DNA of 64,000 bases, taken from Variovorax sp. PMC12. Its GTDB lineage: Bacteria; Pseudomonadota; Gammaproteobacteria; Burkholderiales; Burkholderiaceae_C. Positions within the stretch are counted from its first letter, which is position 1; each line of letters opens with the position of its first letter. Made by a program: the position numbers and the translations under genes. Below, in pieces: positions 32,189 through 40,742 of the stretch. Below the pieces are notes generated by a model. It was given only the letters and a program-made list of their open reading frames with translations. It made no database searches and was not told the origin of the DNA. The stretch is taken from assembly GCF_003019815.1 (NCBI RefSeq), contig NZ_CP027773.1, positions 5,573,501 through 5,637,500 of the forward strand, given 5' to 3'.

Positions 32189-35134
32189 GTGTTCAGTTTC
32201 CTGTCCCGCGAGCCCGTGCACGACCCGCTGTCGGCGCCCACTCCCACGGCCGACACCACGGTCAAGACCACCACCTGCTACATGTGCGCCTGCCGCTGCG
32301 GCATCCGCGTGCATCTGCGCGAGGGCGAGAAGGGCCCGGAGGTGCGCTACATCGACGGCAACCCGGACCATCCGCTGAACCAGGGCGTGATCTGCGCCAA
32401 GGGTTCGTCGGGGATCATGAAGCAGGTGTCGCCCGCGCGCATCACGCAGCCGCTGTTGCGCAAGGCCGGCAGCGAGCGCGGGGCGGCCGAGTTCGAGCCC
32501 ATCAGCTGGGAGCGCGCCTACGACCTGCTGACCGAGCGCCTCGCGAAGATCCGCGCCACCGACCCGAAGAAGTTCGCGCTGTTCACCGGGCGCGACCAGA
32601 TGCAGGCGCTCACCGGCCTGTTCGCGCGCCAGTTCGGCACGCCCAACTATGCGGCGCACGGCGGCTTCTGCTCGGTCAACATGGCCGCGGGGATGATCTA
32701 CACCATCGGCGGCAGCTTCTGGGAGTTCGGCGGCCCCGACCTGGAGCGCGCCAAGCTGTTCGTGATGATCGGCACCGCCGAAGACCATCACAGCAACCCG
32801 ATGAAGATCGCGATCAGCAAGTTCAAGCGCTCGGGCGGGCGCTTCATCTCGATCAACCCGGTGCGCACCGGCTATTCGGCCATTGCCGACGAGTGGATCC
32901 CCATCAAGCCGGGAACCGACGGCGCGCTGTTCATGGCGCTGCTGCACGAGCTGATCGCAAGCGAACTCGTGGACCATGCCTTCCTCAAGCGCTTCACCAA
33001 TGCGCCGCAGCTCGTGGTGCTCGACGACTGCGAGCGGCAGGGCCTCTTCGCCTTCGACCCCGACCCGCAACGCGGCCCGCCCGGCGACGGACGCAATCCG
33101 CACAACAAGCTGGTGTGGGACAAGGCCAGCGGCAGCGTGAAGAACGCGTACCCCGAAGGAATCGAGGAAGGCTGCGACCCGGCGCTCGAAGGGCACTACA
33201 CGCTGGCCGACGGCACGCGCGTGGCGCCGTCGTTCCAGCTGCTGCGCGATCGCGTCGCCGCCTGCACGCCCGAGTGGGCGCAGGCCATCACCGGCATCGA
33301 CGCGGCGCGCATCCGCAAGCTGGCGCGCGAGATGGGCGAGACCGCGCTCAAGCAGGCCTTCGAGCTGCCGATTCCGTGGACCGACGCCTGGGGCAAGAAG
33401 CACCCGACCACGCAGGCGCGGCCGGTGGCCTTCCATGCAATGCGCGGGCTGGCGGCGCACTCCAACGGTTTCCAGACGGTGCGCGCGCTGGCGGTGCTGA
33501 TGAGCGTGCTCGGCACCATCGACGCGCCCGGCGGCTTCCGGCACAAGGCGCCGTATCCGCGCCACATCGTGCCCAACTACCGGGCCTTCAACGACCCCGG
33601 CATGATCCAGCCGAACACGCCGCTCAATGCGGCTCCGCTGGGCTTTCCGGCCGGCCCGGACGAGCTGGCCATCAACCCCGACGGCTCGCCGATACGCATC
33701 GACCATGCCTTCTCGTGGGAGCACCCGCTGTCGGCGCACGGGCTCATGCACAACGTGATCACCAACGCGGCCAAGGGCGACCCCTACCGCATCGACACGC
33801 TGCTGATCTTCATGGCCAACATGGCCTGGAATTCGAGCATGAACACCATGGCCGTGCGCGAGATGCTCAACCGCAAGGACGAGAAGGGCGAGCACATGAT
33901 CCCGTTCCTGGTGGTGTGCGACGCCTTCCAGAGCGAGACCGTGGCCTTCGCCGACCTGGTGCTGCCCGACACCACGTACCTCGAGCGGCACGACGTGATG
34001 GGCATGCTCGACCGGCCGATCTCGGAGTTCGACGGGCCGGTCGATTCGGTGCGCGTGCCGGTGGTGCCGCCGACGGGCGAGTGCAGGCCGTTCCAGGAGG
34101 TGCTGATCGAGCTGGCTTCGCGGCTGAAGTTTCCGGCCTTCACCACGCCGGAGGGCGGGCGCAAGTACACGGGCTACCCGGACTTCGTCGTCAACTTCGA
34201 GCCGCAGCCGGGTATCGGCTTTCTCATGGGCTGGCGCGGCAAGGACGGCACCGAGCACCTGCGCGGCGCGCCCAACCCCAAGCAGTGGGAGGCCTATGCG
34301 CAGAACAACTGCGTGTTCCAGTACCACATGCCCGAGACCATGCACTACATGCGCAACTGGAACCGGGAGTATCTGGACTTTGCGAAAGACAAGGGCTGGC
34401 GCCAGCGCAACGACCCGGTGCAGCTGGCGCTGTATTCCGACACCCTGCAGAGCTTCAGGCTCGCGGCGCAGGGCAAGAGCCCGGGGCGGCAACCGCCCGA
34501 TGCATTGCGCGAGCGCATCGACAAATACTTCGACCCGCTGCCGTTCTGGTATCCGCCGCTCGAAGAAGCGGCGACCGACCTGGCCGCCTATCCGCTCAAC
34601 GCGCTCACGCAGCGGCCGATGGCGATGTACCACTCGTGGGACTCGCAGAACGCGTGGCTGCGGCAGATCCACAGCCACAACTACCTGCACGTGAATCCGC
34701 TGACCGCGCAGGCGGCGGGCATTGCGGACGGCGGCTGGTGCTGGGTCGAGAGCCGGTGGGGCCAGGTGCGCTGCATGCTGCGCTACAGCGAGGCGGTGGA
34801 GCCGGGCACGGTGTGGACCTGGAACGCCATCGGCAAGGCCGACGGCGCATGGCAACTGGCACCGGGAGCCGACGAGGCGCGCAAGGGCTTCCTGCTGAAC
34901 CACCTGATCAGCGAGGAACTGCCCTGCGCAGGCACCGCGAGCGGGACCATCAGCAATTCGGATCCGATCACCGGGCAGGCGGGGTGGTACGACGTGCGGG
35001 TGCGCATACGGCCGGCGGAGCCCGGCGAGCCCGAGGAGAGCTATCCGCAGGTTGCGAGCATGCCGGTGGTGCCCGGGGTGCTGGGGAAGGCGGCGAGTGT
35101 GTTGACGTACTTTGCGGGGAGGGGGAAGAAATGA
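32189..35134 (+). CDS. soeA: Molybdopterin oxidoreductase, predicted sulfite dehydrogenase SoeA
   Basis: A 981-residue DMSO-reductase-family catalytic subunit. A [4Fe-4S] site near the N-terminus is C-x2-C-x3-C (CYMCACRCG) with a fourth cysteine in GVICAKGS. HGGFCSVNMAAGM carries a cysteine suited to bind molybdenum. ADLVLPDTTYLER and HSHNYLHVNPLTAQAAGI are pterin-site blocks. No Tat signal is present, so the enzyme faces the cytoplasm, as known for SoeABC. Together with a four-cluster ferredoxin subunit and a DmsC-type anchor, next to xsc and tauE, oxidation of sulfite to sulfate with electrons to quinone is the best reading. Polysulfide/thiosulfate reductases or formate dehydrogenases are close relatives. 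The GTG at 32189 has AAAGGA six bases upstream; a GTG at 32144 is the alternative. Confidence 0.88.
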   Translation: MFSFLSREPVHDPLSAPTPTADTTVKTTTCYMCACRCGIRVHLREGEKGPEVRYIDGNPDHPLNQGVICAKGSSGIMKQVSPARITQPLLRKAGSERGAAEFEPISWERAYDLLTERLAKIRATDPKKFALFTGRDQMQALTGLFARQFGTPNYAAHGGFCSVNMAAGMIYTIGGSFWEFGGPDLERAKLFVMIGTAEDHHSNPMKIAISKFKRSGGRFISINPVRTGYSAIADEWIPIKPGTDGALFMALLHELIASELVDHAFLKRFTNAPQLVVLDDCERQGLFAFDPDPQRGPPGDGRNPHNKLVWDKASGSVKNAYPEGIEEGCDPALEGHYTLADGTRVAPSFQLLRDRVAACTPEWAQAITGIDAARIRKLAREMGETALKQAFELPIPWTDAWGKKHPTTQARPVAFHAMRGLAAHSNGFQTVRALAVLMSVLGTIDAPGGFRHKAPYPRHIVPNYRAFNDPGMIQPNTPLNAAPLGFPAGPDELAINPDGSPIRIDHAFSWEHPLSAHGLMHNVITNAAKGDPYRIDTLLIFMANMAWNSSMNTMAVREMLNRKDEKGEHMIPFLVVCDAFQSETVAFADLVLPDTTYLERHDVMGMLDRPISEFDGPVDSVRVPVVPPTGECRPFQEVLIELASRLKFPAFTTPEGGRKYTGYPDFVVNFEPQPGIGFLMGWRGKDGTEHLRGAPNPKQWEAYAQNNCVFQYHMPETMHYMRNWNREYLDFAKDKGWRQRNDPVQLALYSDTLQSFRLAAQGKSPGRQPPDALRERIDKYFDPLPFWYPPLEEAATDLAAYPLNALTQRPMAMYHSWDSQNAWLRQIHSHNYLHVNPLTAQAAGIADGGWCWVESRWGQVRCMLRYSEAVEPGTVWTWNAIGKADGAWQLAPGADEARKGFLLNHLISEELPCAGTASGTISNSDPITGQAGWYDVRVRIRPAEPGEPEESYPQVASMPVVPGVLGKAASVLTYFAGRGKK

Positions 35135-35961
35135 TGCAGTGGCTCAAGGATCTGCTGTCCCCCGTGTCGCTCCCTCCCCCTCTGGGGGAGGGCGGGGGTG
35201 GGGGCATCGGCGTTGGAGCTGGAAGCCTTGTTGCATCGAAGGCCGGCGTGCCCCCACCCCGACCCTCCCCCAGAGGGGGAGGGAGCAATGCAACCCAGCG
35301 CGCAGAGCAGGGCGAAACCCTCGCCAAGCAACTCGCCCTCGTCATCGACCTCAACGTCTGCGTCGGCTGCCACGCCTGCGTCACCTCCTGCAAGCAATGG
35401 AACACCTCCGGCAGCGCGGGCCCGCTGGCCGATGAACGCCCCTATGCCGCCAACCCCACCGGCACCTTCTTCAACCGCGTGCAGACCTACGAGGCCGGCG
35501 CCTTTCCCGTCACCGAGACCATCCATTTCCCCAAGAGCTGCCTGCACTGCGAAGACCCGCCGTGCGTTCCGGTGTGCCCCACGGGCGCGAGCTACAAGCG
35601 CAAGGAAGACGGCATCGTGCTGGTCGACTACGACAAGTGCATCGGCTGCAAGTACTGCGCATGGGCCTGCCCCTACGGCGCGCGCGAGCTCGACGAAGAG
35701 CGCCAGGTCATGACCAAGTGCACGCTGTGCGTGGACCGCATCTACGACGAGCAGTTGCCCAAGGAAGACCGCAAGCCGGCCTGCGTGAAGGCATGCCCGA
35801 CCGGCGCGCGTATCTTCGGCGACGTGAAGGACCCGGACTCTGAAGTGTCGAAGGCCATCCGCGAGCGCGGCGGCTACCAGCTGATGCCCGAGTGGGAGAC
35901 CAGCCCGGCCAACCAGTACCTGCCCAGGCACATCACGCAGCCGGCGGACGCGAAGGAGTAG
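35134..35961 (+). CDS. soeB: Iron-sulfur subunit SoeB with an in-frame palindromic insertion
   Basis: A 275-residue electron-transfer subunit with four [4Fe-4S] motifs: CVGCHACVTSC, CLHCEDPPCVPVC, CIGCKYCAWAC, and CTLC with a later CVKAC. It passes electrons from SoeA to the membrane subunit. The family usually begins close to KQLALVIDLNVCVGC. Here about 50 extra residues precede that, most of them low-complexity Gly/Pro sequence encoded by a 116-bp palindromic repeat (35170-35285). The reading frame is kept. The ATG at 35134 overlaps the soeA stop (TGATG), so translation is coupled. The insert is expected to form a disordered tail and need not harm the clusters. Confidence 0.9.
   Translation: MQWLKDLLSPVSLPPPLGEGGGGGIGVGAGSLVASKAGVPPPRPSPRGGGSNATQRAEQGETLAKQLALVIDLNVCVGCHACVTSCKQWNTSGSAGPLADERPYAANPTGTFFNRVQTYEAGAFPVTETIHFPKSCLHCEDPPCVPVCPTGASYKRKEDGIVLVDYDKCIGCKYCAWACPYGARELDEERQVMTKCTLCVDRIYDEQLPKEDRKPACVKACPTGARIFGDVKDPDSEVSKAIRERGGYQLMPEWETSPANQYLPRHITQPADAKE
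35170..35285. repeat. Compound palindromic repeat element inside soeB
   Basis: Two 36-base arms, 35170-35205 and 35250-35285, are inverse copies with two mismatches, around a 44-base loop. Each arm holds its own hairpin: CCCTCCCCC-TCT-GGGGGAGGG in the left arm and its inverse in the right. The form (nested hairpins, C/G-rich) is that of an intergenic repeat, yet it lies within coding sequence and keeps the frame. In mRNA it would form a very stable structure early in soeB. Confidence 0.85.
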
Positions 35962-35965
35962 CCGC

Positions 35966-36898
35966 ATGCATCCCGCGTTCTCGATTCTTTTCTTCACCAC
36001 GCTGGCCGGCGCCGCGCAGGGGCTGGTGTTCGCGCTGGCGCTGGCGGTGCTGTTCGGCCTGGAACTGGCGCCGGGCTTCCTGGGCATTGCGCTGGGCGTG
36101 GCCGAGGTGCTGCTGGTGGCGGGCCTTGCCGCATCGTTCATGCACCTGGGCCGCAAGACGCGCGCATGGCGGGCGGTGCTGATGTGGCGCACTTCGTGGA
36201 TGTCGCGCGAGGTCATCGTGCTGCCGGTGTTCATCGCGCTGGTGGCGTCGTGGTGGCTGTCGCTGCGGCTGGGCGCCGGCGCGCCGTGGTCGTGGCTGTT
36301 GCCGCTGCTGGTGCTGTGCGGCGCGATGCTGCTCTGGTACTGCACCGCGATGATCTACGCCTGCCTGCGCTTCATCGAGGAATGGGCGCATCCGCTGACG
36401 GTGCTCAACTTCACGCTGATCGGGCTGTCTTCGGGGCTGGTGCTGGCATGCGCGATGGCGGCCCTGAGCGGCGAGGCGCGCTTCGTGCAGGTGTTCGGGC
36501 CATGGGCGCTCGTCGCCACGCTGGCCGCCTGGGCCGCGCGCGGCGGCGCCTTGCGGCGCAACGCGCGCCTGCGCCACAAGTCGACCTTGCAGTCGGCCAC
36601 GGGCATCCGCGCGCAGAAGCTGGTGCAGAAGTCCATGGGCATGTCGGCCGGGTCGTTCAACACGCGGGAGTTCTTCCATGGCGTGTCGCTCGCGGCGCTC
36701 GGGAACATGAAGCTCGGTTTTCTGCTGCTGGCCTTCGTGCTGCCCGCGTTGCTGGCGGCATGGGGCGTCGCGAGCGCGTCGGTGCTGCCGTGGCTGCTGG
36801 CGGTCGCCGTGCAGGCGCCGGGCCTGCTGGCCGAGCGCTGGTTTTTCTTCGCGCAGGCCAGACATCCGCAGAACCTCTATTACCAGGTCGTTTCCTAG
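35966..36898 (+). CDS. soeC: DmsC-type membrane anchor, predicted SoeC
   Basis: A 310-residue membrane protein of the DmsC/NrfD group with eight predicted helices. It starts with HPAFSILFFTTLAGAAQGL, and has GLAASFMHLGRKTRAWRAV and WRTSWMSREVIVLPVFIAL in the first half, all typical of DMSO-reductase anchor subunits. It would hold SoeAB at the membrane and pass electrons to quinone. It starts 4 bp after soeB. ERWFFFAQARHPQNLYYQ closes the protein, as in other SoeC/DmsC relatives. Confidence 0.9.
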   Translation: MHPAFSILFFTTLAGAAQGLVFALALAVLFGLELAPGFLGIALGVAEVLLVAGLAASFMHLGRKTRAWRAVLMWRTSWMSREVIVLPVFIALVASWWLSLRLGAGAPWSWLLPLLVLCGAMLLWYCTAMIYACLRFIEEWAHPLTVLNFTLIGLSSGLVLACAMAALSGEARFVQVFGPWALVATLAAWAARGGALRRNARLRHKSTLQSATGIRAQKLVQKSMGMSAGSFNTREFFHGVSLAALGNMKLGFLLLAFVLPALLAAWGVASASVLPWLLAVAVQAPGLLAERWFFFAQARHPQNLYYQVVS

Positions 36899-36982
36899 GC
36901 TTGTTGCTGTTTGCGCCACGGGTCATCGGCGCGTCATGCACGGATGGAAGGATTCGAAACTTTTGTTTCCTGCCCTTCCTCC

Positions 36983-39175
36983 ATGTTGCCGAACCTGCCC
37001 CTTCCCCGTGCCTTGACCGGCCTGCCGTCTTCGTCCCTCGGCCTTGTCGCGCTGCTGCTGGCCTCTTGCGGCGGTGGAGGCGGCGGTGGCGGCGGCGTTC
37101 CTTTCGCGCTGCCTCCGGCCGCCACGACGCCCGCGCCCGCACCTGCCGCTTCTTCGAACGTGAGCGGTGTGGTCGTGGGAAGTTATTTCGTCAACGCGAA
37201 GGTCTGCCTCGACATCAACGCCAACGGCCGCTGCGATGCCGACGAGCCCTCCACGCGCACCGACAAGCAGGGCGGCTTCACGCTGGCCGGCGCAAGCGCA
37301 GGCATCGTCGCCGAGATCGGCACCGATGCCACCGAGCTCGACCCCGCCACCTCCACCTCGAAGCCCGTGACCTCGCGGCTCGTGCTGCGCGCGCCGAAAG
37401 AGGCACCGGGCGTCGTCGACTACCAGTCGACTGCCGTGGTCGCCGAAATGGAAGCCGGCGGCCTGGACTTCAAGGCGGCCAGCAGCAAGGTCGCCATCTC
37501 GGTCGGCGTGGTGGCAGCCAAGCTGCTCGGCGACTTCAACACCGAGAGCGATCCGGTGACCAAGGCCGCGCTAAAGGCCGCGTCCGACGAGGGGCTGCAG
37601 CGCATCCGCGACGCGCTTGCGTCGGCCGCCGCCGGCGACGACGTCAAGGCTGTGCTGACCGCCGCGGCCCTGACCGACCGCTACTACCAGACCAAGGCCC
37701 CGTACCGTCCGCAGCAGGACGTGAGCACCTACGAGGCGCCGCCCGCGGGCTTTGCGCCGGTCTACACGGAGATGATCGCGCGCCACGGCTCGCGCGGCCT
37801 GTCCAGCCTCAAGTACGACCTGGCCGTCTACAACATGTGGGAGAAGGCACGGGACGACGGTGCGCTCACGCCGCTCGGGCAGAAGCTCGGCCCCGACGTG
37901 CTGAAGATCATGAAGGCCAACTTCCTGCTGGGCTACGGCGTGGCGGGCATCAGCACGCCTGGCTACGGCAACGAGACGCAGGTCGGCATCAACGAACACA
38001 CGCAGTTGGCGGCGCGGCTGGTGCAGCGGCTGCCGGCCTACTGGAAGCAGGTCGGCGACAGCGCCGGCTCGGCGCCCCGGCAGATCGTGACCGTCACTTC
38101 CGGCGTCGACCGCGCGGTCGACAGCGGCAACTTCTTCGTGCAGTCGCTCAAGGCGGCGCAGCCCGCGCTGGCGCCGCTCGTCACCTATCCGCCCGCACCG
38201 GCGCCTTACCCCGACACCGGCGCCGCGGTGAGCCAGCCGGCCGGCACCAACCGCTTCCTGCTGTACTTCCACAAGCTCGTGAAGGCCACCGACCAGGTGA
38301 CCAAGCCGGCTGACCCGCTCTACACGACCTACCAGGACAGCCAGGCCTACCAGGCCTACAAGTCCGGCGACGCCGACCTGGCCGCCAAGCAGAGCGGCCT
38401 CACGGTCACGCCCGAGGCCGCGGCTGCCGGCCGGGTGCTGCTGGAGCGCCTGTTCGCCAAGAGCTTCGTCGACAAGATCGCCGACGGCAGCTACAGCTTC
38501 GCGAATACAGGCACCCGCACTTTCGCGAGCGACGACGGCAAGTTTTCGTCCAGCCTGAGCGGTGACGGCAAGACCGCGATCAAGTCGCCGGGCGATGCCG
38601 GTTCGCTGCTGTACGAGCTCTACGTGATCGCGCCGGCCATGCGCAGCGAGGCCGGCGTCGACTTCGCCGCCTACATGCCCGCCGCGCAGGCGAAGTTCTT
38701 CGCCGCGCTCAACGACGGCTCCGACTTCTACGACAAGGGCCCCGGCATGACCGAGAAGGGCGACATCACTTCGCGCATGTCGCAGATCCTGGTGGACGAC
38801 ATGTTCAACGAGGTCGACGCCATCGCGCGCGGCGACCGCTCGCATGCCGCCAAGCTGCGCTTCGCGCACGCCGAGATCCTCATGCCCTTTGCCGTGCGCA
38901 TGGGCCTGAAGGGCGTGGACCAGAGCGTGCCCAAGGCCGCCAACTTCAGCTACGGCAGCAACGCATGGCGCGGCGAGTACGTGTCGCCGATGGCTGCCAA
39001 CATGCAGTGGGACGTGTACGCGGACGCCAGCGGCAAGCTGCTGGTGAAGATGCTCTACAACGAGAAGGAAACCGACTTCAAGGCCGCCTGCGACGGCGCG
39101 AAGAAGGCGGGCACCGCCCACTACTACGACTACACGGCCCTGAAGGCCTGCTACGGCCACGTGGTGGCGCAGTAG
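36983..39175 (+). CDS. Histidine acid phosphatase lipoprotein (MINPP/phytase-like)
   Basis: A 730-residue lipoprotein of the histidine phosphatase superfamily. The signal ends in the lipobox LLASC, followed by ten glycines. Residues ~45-110 form a small beta domain with a calcium-loop-like DINANGRCDADEPSTRTD and GGFTLAGAS. The catalytic domain begins near residue 250: IARHGSRGLSS (R267-H268-G269), and a proton-donor motif HAE at 629-631 as in multiple inositol polyphosphate phosphatases, rather than the HD of acid phosphatases. Release of phosphate from inositol phosphates at the outer membrane or cell surface is predicted. The ATG at 36983 is chosen to give a proper signal; ATG 36944 is an alternative. 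It lies alone, 84 bp after soeC. Confidence 0.85.
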   Translation: MLPNLPLPRALTGLPSSSLGLVALLLASCGGGGGGGGGVPFALPPAATTPAPAPAASSNVSGVVVGSYFVNAKVCLDINANGRCDADEPSTRTDKQGGFTLAGASAGIVAEIGTDATELDPATSTSKPVTSRLVLRAPKEAPGVVDYQSTAVVAEMEAGGLDFKAASSKVAISVGVVAAKLLGDFNTESDPVTKAALKAASDEGLQRIRDALASAAAGDDVKAVLTAAALTDRYYQTKAPYRPQQDVSTYEAPPAGFAPVYTEMIARHGSRGLSSLKYDLAVYNMWEKARDDGALTPLGQKLGPDVLKIMKANFLLGYGVAGISTPGYGNETQVGINEHTQLAARLVQRLPAYWKQVGDSAGSAPRQIVTVTSGVDRAVDSGNFFVQSLKAAQPALAPLVTYPPAPAPYPDTGAAVSQPAGTNRFLLYFHKLVKATDQVTKPADPLYTTYQDSQAYQAYKSGDADLAAKQSGLTVTPEAAAAGRVLLERLFAKSFVDKIADGSYSFANTGTRTFASDDGKFSSSLSGDGKTAIKSPGDAGSLLYELYVIAPAMRSEAGVDFAAYMPAAQAKFFAALNDGSDFYDKGPGMTEKGDITSRMSQILVDDMFNEVDAIARGDRSHAAKLRFAHAEILMPFAVRMGLKGVDQSVPKAANFSYGSNAWRGEYVSPMAANMQWDVYADASGKLLVKMLYNEKETDFKAACDGAKKAGTAHYYDYTALKACYGHVVAQ

Positions 39176-39215
39176 GCCTGCTTCGTGTTGCCGCGGCGGC
39201 CGGCAGCGGCTGCGC

Positions 39216-40040
39216 CTACTTGCGTACCGGTTCGCGTATCGCGGCCCGCGCAAGCCGCCACGCCGCGAACAGGAACACCAGCGGCAGCACGATGGTCTGC
39301 AGCACGAACAGGGCGATCAGCTTCACGATGCGCTCCGCCCAGTCGGAGGCGGATTTCAAGATCTCGTCGTAGGTCGCCTTGAGGTTGGGCAGCTTCGGCA
39401 GCCAGCGTTCGACGCGGTCGCGCCAGCCTTCCTGCGCCGCGGGGGCTTCCTGCGTGGCATCGACCACGGCGGTCGGCGACTTCTCGATGCCCGAGAGCGC
39501 TGCCTGGTAGTCGTTGGCCATGAACACGCGGTAGAGGCCTTCGTTGGCCACGGCCGCCAGCGGCACCGCGAAGCGCACCAGCAGCAGGCCGATCAACGCC
39601 GATTGCAGCCAGCGCGGCGAACTGCCGCGCCGCCAGCGCCACACGATCCAGGCCAGCGCCACCGCGCAGACCAGGTAAGACATGAGGTGGTGCGCGCCGA
39701 TGCTCAGCAGCACCAGCTGAATGCCGAAAGACACGCTGGCCGCGAGCATCACCGCCGCGAATTGCTCGATGAGTTCGTTCAGCGGCTTCAGCGCCTGCCC
39801 CGGCGCGAAGCTCACGCCCACGCCGCCCGGCGTGGCGTCGACCTGCGTGCCCTGCGCCACCGACACCACCGCGCCCAGCGCGCGTGCCGCGGCAAAGGTG
39901 GTCAGCGCGCGCTTCAGCCCGTCGTTGACCTGGGCTCGCGCGGGCGCGTCGATGGGTGCGACCCAGCAGCCGATGAACACCAGCACGGCGATGAGCAGGA
40001 GATAGGCGCGTTGCAGCAGGAGGGGCTTGGGCAGGGGCAT
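39216..40040 (-). CDS. Membrane protein of unknown function
   Basis: A 274-residue protein with an N-terminal hydrophobic segment (LLLQRAYLLLIAVLVFIGCW), a mid region with about four further helices (FAAVMLAASVSFGIQLVLL; LMSYLVCAVALAWIVW; ALIGLLLVRFAVPLAAVA), a soluble helical segment, and a last helix (IALFVLQTIVLPLVFLFAAW) with a basic tail. I do not recognise the family. Neighbours are a phosphatase lipoprotein (convergent) and an Lrp regulator; neither suggests a role. The ATG at 40040 avoids a 14-residue polar extension that would precede the first helix. Confidence 0.72.
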   Translation of the reverse strand: MPLPKPLLLQRAYLLLIAVLVFIGCWVAPIDAPARAQVNDGLKRALTTFAAARALGAVVSVAQGTQVDATPGGVGVSFAPGQALKPLNELIEQFAAVMLAASVSFGIQLVLLSIGAHHLMSYLVCAVALAWIVWRWRRGSSPRWLQSALIGLLLVRFAVPLAAVANEGLYRVFMANDYQAALSGIEKSPTAVVDATQEAPAAQEGWRDRVERWLPKLPNLKATYDEILKSASDWAERIVKLIALFVLQTIVLPLVFLFAAWRLARAAIREPVRK

Positions 40041-40122
40041 GGTCGGGGCGCGGTCGGGGCGGAGGATGCGGCCATTCTCCACACGGCCCCCGGCACGCGG
40101 TGCCGATACCCTTGAGCGGTGT

Positions 40123-40653
40123 CTAGCTTCTGCGCGACCCCGTGGCGCGCGGCTTGCCGGGCGTGCCCGGCAGCAGGTGGTCGAGCGGCAGCGCCGTTTC
40201 CGACTTGATCTCGCGCAGCACGATGCTCGAGCGCACGTGCGTCACGCCGGGCAGGCTGAACAGCACCTCGTGCAGGAAGCGCTCGTAGTGCTTCATGTCG
40301 GGCACGGTCACGTTGAGGATGTAGTCCGCCGGGCCGGTGGCTGACACGCAGCGGATGATCTGCGGGCTCGCCGCCACGGCTTCTTCGAAGCGCTGCACCA
40401 TTGCCTCGCTGTGGCGGTCGAGGTTGACCTCTGCCACGGCCGACACGTGCAGGCCGACCTGCTCGGGGTCGACCAGCGTGGTGTAGCCGCGAATGACGCC
40501 GGCCGCCTCCATGTCCTTGATGCGCTTCCAGCAAGGCGTGGGCGACAGCCCGATGGTCTCGGAAATCTGCTGCACGGTCTGTCGCCCGTCGTGCTGCAGC
40601 GCGGAGAGGATCTTGAGGCAGTGCTCGTCGAGTGAAACGGTGCCGGCATTCAT
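40123..40653 (-). CDS. Lrp/AsnC-family regulator
   Basis: A 176-residue Lrp-type regulator. The N-terminal helix-turn-helix is LDEHCLKILSALQHDGRQTV then QISETIGLSPTPCWKRIKDM. The C-terminal ligand/oligomer domain has GLHVSAVAEVNLDRHSEAMV, IIRCVSATGPADYILNVTV and LPGVTHVRSSIVLREIKSE. Such proteins bind amino acids. Its target is not adjacent in an obvious way: the window's amino-acid enzyme is the indolepyruvate oxidoreductase 11 kb away, and in other genomes Lrp regulators often accompany that gene. The last ~20 residues (GTPGKPRATGSRRS) are a basic, probably disordered tail. Confidence 0.93.
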   Translation of the reverse strand: MNAGTVSLDEHCLKILSALQHDGRQTVQQISETIGLSPTPCWKRIKDMEAAGVIRGYTTLVDPEQVGLHVSAVAEVNLDRHSEAMVQRFEEAVAASPQIIRCVSATGPADYILNVTVPDMKHYERFLHEVLFSLPGVTHVRSSIVLREIKSETALPLDHLLPGTPGKPRATGSRRS

Positions 40654-40742
40654 CGCGGGATCGCAGGTAGTGGCGTCGCAGCGATTCTCACTGATCGATG
40701 TGTCCGGCCGGTGCCGTGCCCCGGCCGCCGCCGGCGCCGAAG

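Noticed and set aside
31052..34903. A 1283-codon minus-strand frame
   Set aside because: It runs antisense to soeA and out of frame through the LysR gene; no motif in it.
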